Of a stretch of DNA of 9,620 nucleotides, positions 7,094 to 9,620 are shown in pieces. The stretch covers positions 1 through 9,620 of the forward strand of contig JBEKNT010000412.1 of the NCBI GenBank assembly GCA_049522565.1. Direction: 5' to 3'. The DNA is from JASHVB01 sp049522565 (GTDB lineage: Bacteria > Pseudomonadota > Alphaproteobacteria > Acetobacterales > Acetobacteraceae). Made by a program: the position numbers and the translations under genes. Under the pieces are notes generated by a model. That model had not been told where the DNA came from and searched no databases. It saw nothing but the letters and a program-made list of their open reading frames with translations. How positions within the stretch are numbered: position 1 is the stretch's first letter; each line of letters opens with the position of its first letter.

Positions 7094-7987
7094 TCACCCG
7101 GCCCGCTGCGCATCGGCGCCAACAAACGCCGCCGCCCGATACCCCTGCGCGAACAGCAGCGCGCGCAGATCGGCGTGATCCACCCGCGCCTGTGCCGCCG
7201 CCGCCACGATCGGCTTGGCGCGGAACGCCACACCCAGCCCCGCGGCGCGCAGCATGTCGAGGTCGTTGGCGCCGTCGCCCACCGCCAGCGTCGCCGACAT
7301 CGGAAGCGACCGCTCCGCGGCGAGGCTGGTCAGCATGTCCAGCTTGGTGTCGCGGTCGAGGATCGGTTCGGCGACGAACCCGGTCAGCGCGGCCCCATCG
7401 TCCAGCAGCACATTGGAGCGTTGCAGGTCGAAACCGCATAGCGCGGCGACGCGTCCGGTGAAGAAACTGAACCCGCCGGAGACCAGTGCGGTCTGGGCAC
7501 CGTGCGCCCGCATCGTCGCCACCAGTTCGCACGCACCGGGGGTCAGACGCACGCGCTCCCACGTGCGTTCCAGTGCATCGATCGGCAGACCGCGCAGCAT
7601 CGCCACGCGCTCGCGCAATGCTGCCTTGAAGTCCAGCTCGCCGTTCATCGCGCGCGCGGTAATGGCGGCGATGCGCGGCTTCAACCCGGCGAAGTCGGCG
7701 AGTTCGTCGAGCGTCTCGCCGGTCACGATGGTGCTGTCCATGTCGGCGACCAGCAGGCGCTTGCGCCGGTTTTCCGCCGTGGTCGCGATGGCGTCGATCG
7801 CGGCGCCATCCAGGACCGCCCGCACCGCATCCATGTCGGGCGCGGCGGGGGCGAAAATGTCGGCTGCTTCGCCGGGCGAGAGGATGATCGGTTCGCCCCC
7901 GGCAACCGCGTCACGCACGCGCGCGATGACAGCGGGTGTGAGTGAGGTGGCGACGCGGCTGGCGATCAGGGTGAGAACGTGCGGCAT
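7094..7987 (-). CDS. serB: Phosphoserine phosphatase SerB
   Basis: 297 residues from the chosen start. It hydrolyses O-phosphoserine to serine, the last step of serine synthesis from 3-phosphoglycerate, in the cytoplasm. HAD-superfamily motifs are complete: nucleophile Asp82 and Asp84 in ADMDSTIV, the VSGGFSFF motif with Ser170, Lys215 in DRDTKLD, and VGDGANDLDML (236-246) for Mg2+. Residues 1 to about 75 are the small N-terminal domain usual in alphaproteobacterial SerB. The cap region is at about 95-150 (LDELADFAGLKPRIAAITAR). The frame is open back to an ATG at 8035, giving 313 residues, but MPHVLTLIASRV matches the family's usual beginning, whereas the extra 16 residues (MPRLRPHDPAATQRRV) look like translated leader. 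Neither start has a convincing ribosome site. It is convergent with the GSCFA gene; base composition is that of the host. Confidence 0.94.
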   Translation of the reverse strand: MPHVLTLIASRVATSLTPAVIARVRDAVAGGEPIILSPGEAADIFAPAAPDMDAVRAVLDGAAIDAIATTAENRRKRLLVADMDSTIVTGETLDELADFAGLKPRIAAITARAMNGELDFKAALRERVAMLRGLPIDALERTWERVRLTPGACELVATMRAHGAQTALVSGGFSFFTGRVAALCGFDLQRSNVLLDDGAALTGFVAEPILDRDTKLDMLTSLAAERSLPMSATLAVGDGANDLDMLRAAGLGVAFRAKPIVAAAAQARVDHADLRALLFAQGYRAAAFVGADAQRAG

Positions 7988-8134
7988 GACGCGGCGCTGT
8001 GTGGCAGCCGGATCATGCGGGCGCAAGCGAGGCATGGCGAAGGCGCTGCGGGAGCGCCCATGGGAGGTAACCAGTTGGTCAAGATCACGAACCGCGCGCC
8101 GTGTCCTGATCTACCTGCCCCGTGCACCAGCTCG

Positions 8135-8199
8135 CATGCTTCGATCCGGTTGCTGACAGACCTGTAAGGGATCACAGACCTGTAAGGGATCGAAGCGTG
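8135..8199. repeat. 13-bp inverted repeat enclosing an 18-bp tandem duplication
   Basis: CATGCTTCGATCC (8135-8147) and GGATCGAAGCGTG (8187-8199) pair over 13 positions, twelve Watson-Crick and one G-T. Inside, ACAGACCTGTAAGGGATC occurs twice back to back without mismatch (8156-8173 and 8174-8191); the end of the second copy forms part of the right arm. Each unit contains ACAG-AC-CTGT. The element starts 16 bp beyond the predicted 3' splice site of the adjacent group II intron remnant, that is, in its 3' flank. No protein explains it. Confidence 0.85.
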
Positions 8200-8215
8200 G
8201 TTGTTCCCGCACTAA

Positions 8216-8395
8216 ATCGCGGTAGGGACAGCGCCTTACGACGCGGCCTCCGCACAGAACCGTACGTGCGGCATTCCCGCATACGGCTCCCACCTCGGGT
8301 GTTCCGGGGCAGCGACACTCGTTCTCCAGCCCAGCTTGCGCGTCAAGAGCGTGTGACTGGCGGAACGGTCTCGCCTCCCCCAGGTTAACCCGGCA
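8216..8395 (-). mobile_element. 5'-truncated group II intron remnant (3' end with domains V and VI)
   Basis: Reading the minus strand, a canonical domain V (8289-8257) is followed after a three-base joiner by a 35-nt domain VI (8253-8219). Domain VI closes with GCGG/CCGC, leaves one A unpaired (8223), and ends in a GUAA tetraloop on a GCGUC/GGCGC stem. The intron should end ...CGAT at 8216, which puts the bulged A eight nucleotides from the 3' end, the expected lariat branch point. The 8290-8395 stretch reads as D4-side remnant, with small hairpins such as CTTG-ACGCG-CAAG. No reverse transcriptase frame and no GTGCG-type 5' end are present, so the element cannot splice alone or move by itself. 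The 3' boundary is well supported; the left limit near 8395 is a guess, set by the following gene's leader. Confidence 0.78.
8257..8289 (-). ncRNA. Group II intron domain V
   Basis: The 33-nt minus-strand RNA pairs GAGCCGUA with UACGGUUC (8 bp, one G-U), has the two-base bulge CG, and an upper 5-bp stem UGCGG/CCGCA. The catalytic AGC triad stands at positions 2-4 of the domain. The only departure from the common 34-nt form is the tip, a five-base GAAUG loop instead of a GNRA tetraloop, which may reflect decay. Confidence 0.85.
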
Positions 8396-8417
8396 ACAAT
8401 CCAGGAGCGAAAACCCC

Positions 8418-8591
8418 ATGTTACGGCTGGCTCTGTTCTTCCTGGTGGTGTCGATCATTGCGGCGATCTTCGGATTTGGCGGTATCGCTGCCGCTTCGGC
8501 CGACATCGCCCGCATCCTGTTCTTCATCGCCATCGTCATCTTCGTGGTGCTGCTGGTGGCGGGGCTGATGGCAGGCAGTACCTTGTGGTAG
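8418..8591 (+). CDS. DUF1328 (YtjA-like) small membrane protein
   Basis: 57 residues, the typical size of this family of small inner-membrane proteins of unknown function. The sequence begins MLRLALFFLVVSIIAAIFGF and continues with GGIAAASADIARILFFIAIV, very close to the family pattern of MLRWA..FL, IAA.FGFGGIA and AKILFF. Two hydrophobic helices are visible, about residues 4-25 and 32-50, leaving a short C-terminal end. AGGAG at 8403-8407 lies ten bases before the ATG. It stands directly beyond the intron remnant and seems complete. Homologs are often found beside stress-related genes; no role can be read from this context. Confidence 0.9.
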   Translation: MLRLALFFLVVSIIAAIFGFGGIAAASADIARILFFIAIVIFVVLLVAGLMAGSTLW

Positions 8592-8628
8592 CGGAATTTG
8601 CTGCATCGCACGCATAAGTTTTGCAAAC

Positions 8629-8690
8629 GGGAGGCCGGATCGCGCATGATGTCCGCGTATAACAACCGCGGGCCCGTGATCCGGCCTCCC
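8629..8690. repeat. 62-nt two-stem palindrome between the DUF1328 and CBS genes
   Basis: GGGAGGCCGGATC (8629-8641) is matched perfectly by GATCCGGCCTCCC (8678-8690), and the stem extends three more pairs (one G-T) to 8644/8675. Within the loop a second stem, GTCCGCG (8651-8657) with CGCGGGC (8667-8673), closes on a nine-base AT-rich loop. No T-run follows on either strand, so a classical terminator is doubtful. It may be a palindromic repeat element, an mRNA-end stabiliser for the DUF1328 transcript, or a structured leader of the CBS gene. Confidence 0.75.
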
Positions 8691-8762
8691 AGCCTCGCCG
8701 AACCCTGACCTGCCTCGCCGCAACCGGATCATCGTCCTGCCCCAACCCGAGGGAGCAGTGCC

Positions 8763-9200
8763 ATGACGACGGTAGCGGCCATCCTGAAGCACAAGGGATA
8801 CGAGATCACCGCGGTCGATCCGACCGCGGAGATCGCGCACGTGGCCGAGGTGCTGGCGACCCGGCGCATCGGTGCCGTGCTGGTGCTGGACCGCGCCGAG
8901 CAATTGCTGGGCATCGTCAGCGAGCGCGACATCGTGCGCAGCCTGGCGGCCAATGGCGCTCGGACGCTGGAGATGACCGCCGGCCAATTGATGACGCGAG
9001 CGATCCAGGTGGCGCAGCCGCACACCACCGTGCCGCAGGCCATGGCGATGATGACCGCCGGCCGCTTCCGCCACCTTCCGGTGACCGACCATGGGGTGCT
9101 GGTCGGATTGATCAGCATCGGCGACGTGGTGAAGGCGCGCATCATGGAGCAGGAGAGCGAGGTTGACAGCCTGAAGGCCTACGTCGCCGGCAGCGCCTGA
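8763..9200 (+). CDS. Two-CBS-domain protein
   Basis: 145 residues consisting almost wholly of a CBS pair (Bateman module), which in general binds adenine nucleotides or S-adenosyl ligands and regulates a partner. CBS 1 covers about residues 7-62 with RRIGAVLVLD and GIVSERDIVR (50-59). CBS 2 covers about 73-128 with FRHLPVTDHGVLVGLISIGD. Asp56 and Asp121 stand in the phosphate/ribose-binding motif positions. The short charged tail MEQESEVDSLKAYVAG is typical of a stand-alone group frequent in alphaproteobacteria. No catalytic domain is fused, so it is a stand-alone sensor of unknown partner. GGGAG at 8751-8755, seven bases before the ATG, supports the start. It lies downstream of the DUF1328 gene in the same direction but is separated by 171 bp and the long palindrome. 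Confidence 0.93.
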   Translation: MTTVAAILKHKGYEITAVDPTAEIAHVAEVLATRRIGAVLVLDRAEQLLGIVSERDIVRSLAANGARTLEMTAGQLMTRAIQVAQPHTTVPQAMAMMTAGRFRHLPVTDHGVLVGLISIGDVVKARIMEQESEVDSLKAYVAGSA

Positions 9201-9228
9201 TCGGCCTTTGCCGCGCCTGAACAGGTAC

Positions 9229-9256
9229 GGGGGACCGGGAGGCATAATTCCCCCCC
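9229..9256. terminator. Weak candidate terminator between convergent genes
   Basis: A run of five G (9229-9233) faces a run of seven C (9250-9256) across 16 bases, in the 92-bp gap where the CBS gene and the minus-strand lipoprotein gene converge. Position is the main support; there is no T-run. Confidence 0.2.
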
Positions 9257-9292
9257 ATCCGCTCCACAGGATGAGGCGAGAGCAATCCGGCG

Positions 9293-9547
9293 TCAGTGCT
9301 GCTCGCTGCTCCAGGGCGGCGCCGGCAGCGTCAGGTCCGGAGGCGGCACCGCGGCCCCGGTGGTTGCCCCCACGGCGGCGCCGATCAGCGCACCCACCCC
9401 GACACCGATCGGCCCGCCGACCAGGCCAATGAGGGCACCGGTCCCGGCACCGGTCGCCGCGCCGCCGGTTGCCCGGTCAGGTTCCTGCGTGCCGCAGGCT
9501 GCAAGCATCGTCAGTGCCGCAACGGCAACAACGGTCGGGGCACGCAT
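9293..9547 (-). CDS. Small glycine-zipper lipoprotein
   Basis: 84 residues. The N-terminus MRAPTVVAVAALTMLAAC is a lipoprotein signal with lipobox LAAC; Cys18 would be lipidated. The mature part has a glycine-zipper region (about residues 28-67) with GALIGLVGGPIGVGVGALIG and repeated small-residue spacing, then a short Pro-rich end. Such proteins resemble the glycine-zipper parts of outer-membrane lipoproteins (SlyB/OsmB-like in style), but I do not assign it to a named family. AGGGAGGG (9561-9554 on the minus strand) gives a strong ribosome site about eight bases before the ATG. It is a single gene, convergent with the CBS gene; the 73 bp upstream hold a strong inverted repeat. Confidence 0.85.
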   Translation of the reverse strand: MRAPTVVAVAALTMLAACGTQEPDRATGGAATGAGTGALIGLVGGPIGVGVGALIGAAVGATTGAAVPPPDLTLPAPPWSSEQH

Positions 9548-9586
9548 CGAGAGCCCTCCCTATGGCTTGGCGGGACTCTACGCGGG

Positions 9587-9620
9587 CGCGGCCGATTCGG
9601 AGGAAGCCGAATCGGCCGCG
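9587..9620. repeat. Perfect 14-bp inverted repeat at the right edge
   Basis: CGCGGCCGATTCGG (9587-9600) and CCGAATCGGCCGCG (9607-9620) are exact reverse complements around AGGAAG; the stem may continue outside the window. It could be the terminator of a plus-strand transcript whose T-run would lie past the edge, or of a minus-strand gene to the right. It stands 40 bp upstream of the lipoprotein start, so it may also insulate that promoter. Confidence 0.7.

Noticed and set aside
7215..8156. 313-codon plus-strand frame opposite serB
   Set aside because: Ser/Arg/Ala-rich shadow of serB running into the repeat region.
8156..8191. CRISPR-like repeat
   Set aside because: Only two copies, directly abutting with no spacer; it is a simple tandem duplication.
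8111..8665. Minus-strand frame through the intron remnant, considered as a reverse transcriptase fragment
   Set aside because: No reverse transcriptase motif (no YADD or LtrA-like blocks); it crosses domain V and the DUF1328 gene.
8421..9245. 274-codon minus-strand frame across the DUF1328 and CBS genes
   Set aside because: It spans two recognised genes and the palindrome between them; composition-driven open frame.

Overview
The window looks like a chromosomal segment of a high-GC alphaproteobacterium. An Acetobacteraceae/Rhodospirillales origin is my best guess, from protein style and gene order (mrp next to hflK-hflC-degP, then serB on the opposite strand); I could not run a database search. 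Most genes end nearly all codons in G or C, so long antisense open frames are common here and are not genes.

Layout. Positions 1-842 (minus): 5' part of an Mrp/ApbC Fe-S carrier ATPase, running off the left edge. Positions 1020-4822 (plus): a membrane and envelope proteostasis cluster, hflK and hflC (ATGA overlap) and then a periplasmic DegP-type protease with its own possible promoter and leader hairpin. HflK/HflC form the SPFH complex that embraces FtsH; DegP handles misfolded envelope proteins. Positions 5111-6954 (plus): two overlapping genes of clearly different base composition, an SGNH-hydrolase-like protein and a GSCFA-domain protein, which look like a transferred two-gene unit set between degP and serB. 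Positions 7094-7987 (minus): serB, phosphoserine phosphatase, last step of serine synthesis.

Positions 7988-8417 hold no intact gene. They contain a perfect 18-bp tandem duplication enclosed in a 13-bp inverted repeat and, next to it on the minus strand, the 3' end of a group II intron: a canonical domain V, a domain VI with a bulged branch-point A, and a 3' splice site at the expected distance. No reverse transcriptase or 5' intron half is present, so this is a fossil. It lies where many alphaproteobacteria carry miaA divergent from serB, and may mark a rearrangement junction.

Positions 8418-9200 (plus): a 57-residue DUF1328 membrane protein, a 62-nt two-stem palindrome, and a two-CBS-domain protein. 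Positions 9293-9547 (minus): a small glycine-zipper lipoprotein, convergent with the CBS gene. The window ends in a perfect 14-bp inverted repeat.

The best candidates for something undescribed are the coupled SGNH/GSCFA pair of foreign composition and the structured junction at 8135-8400.
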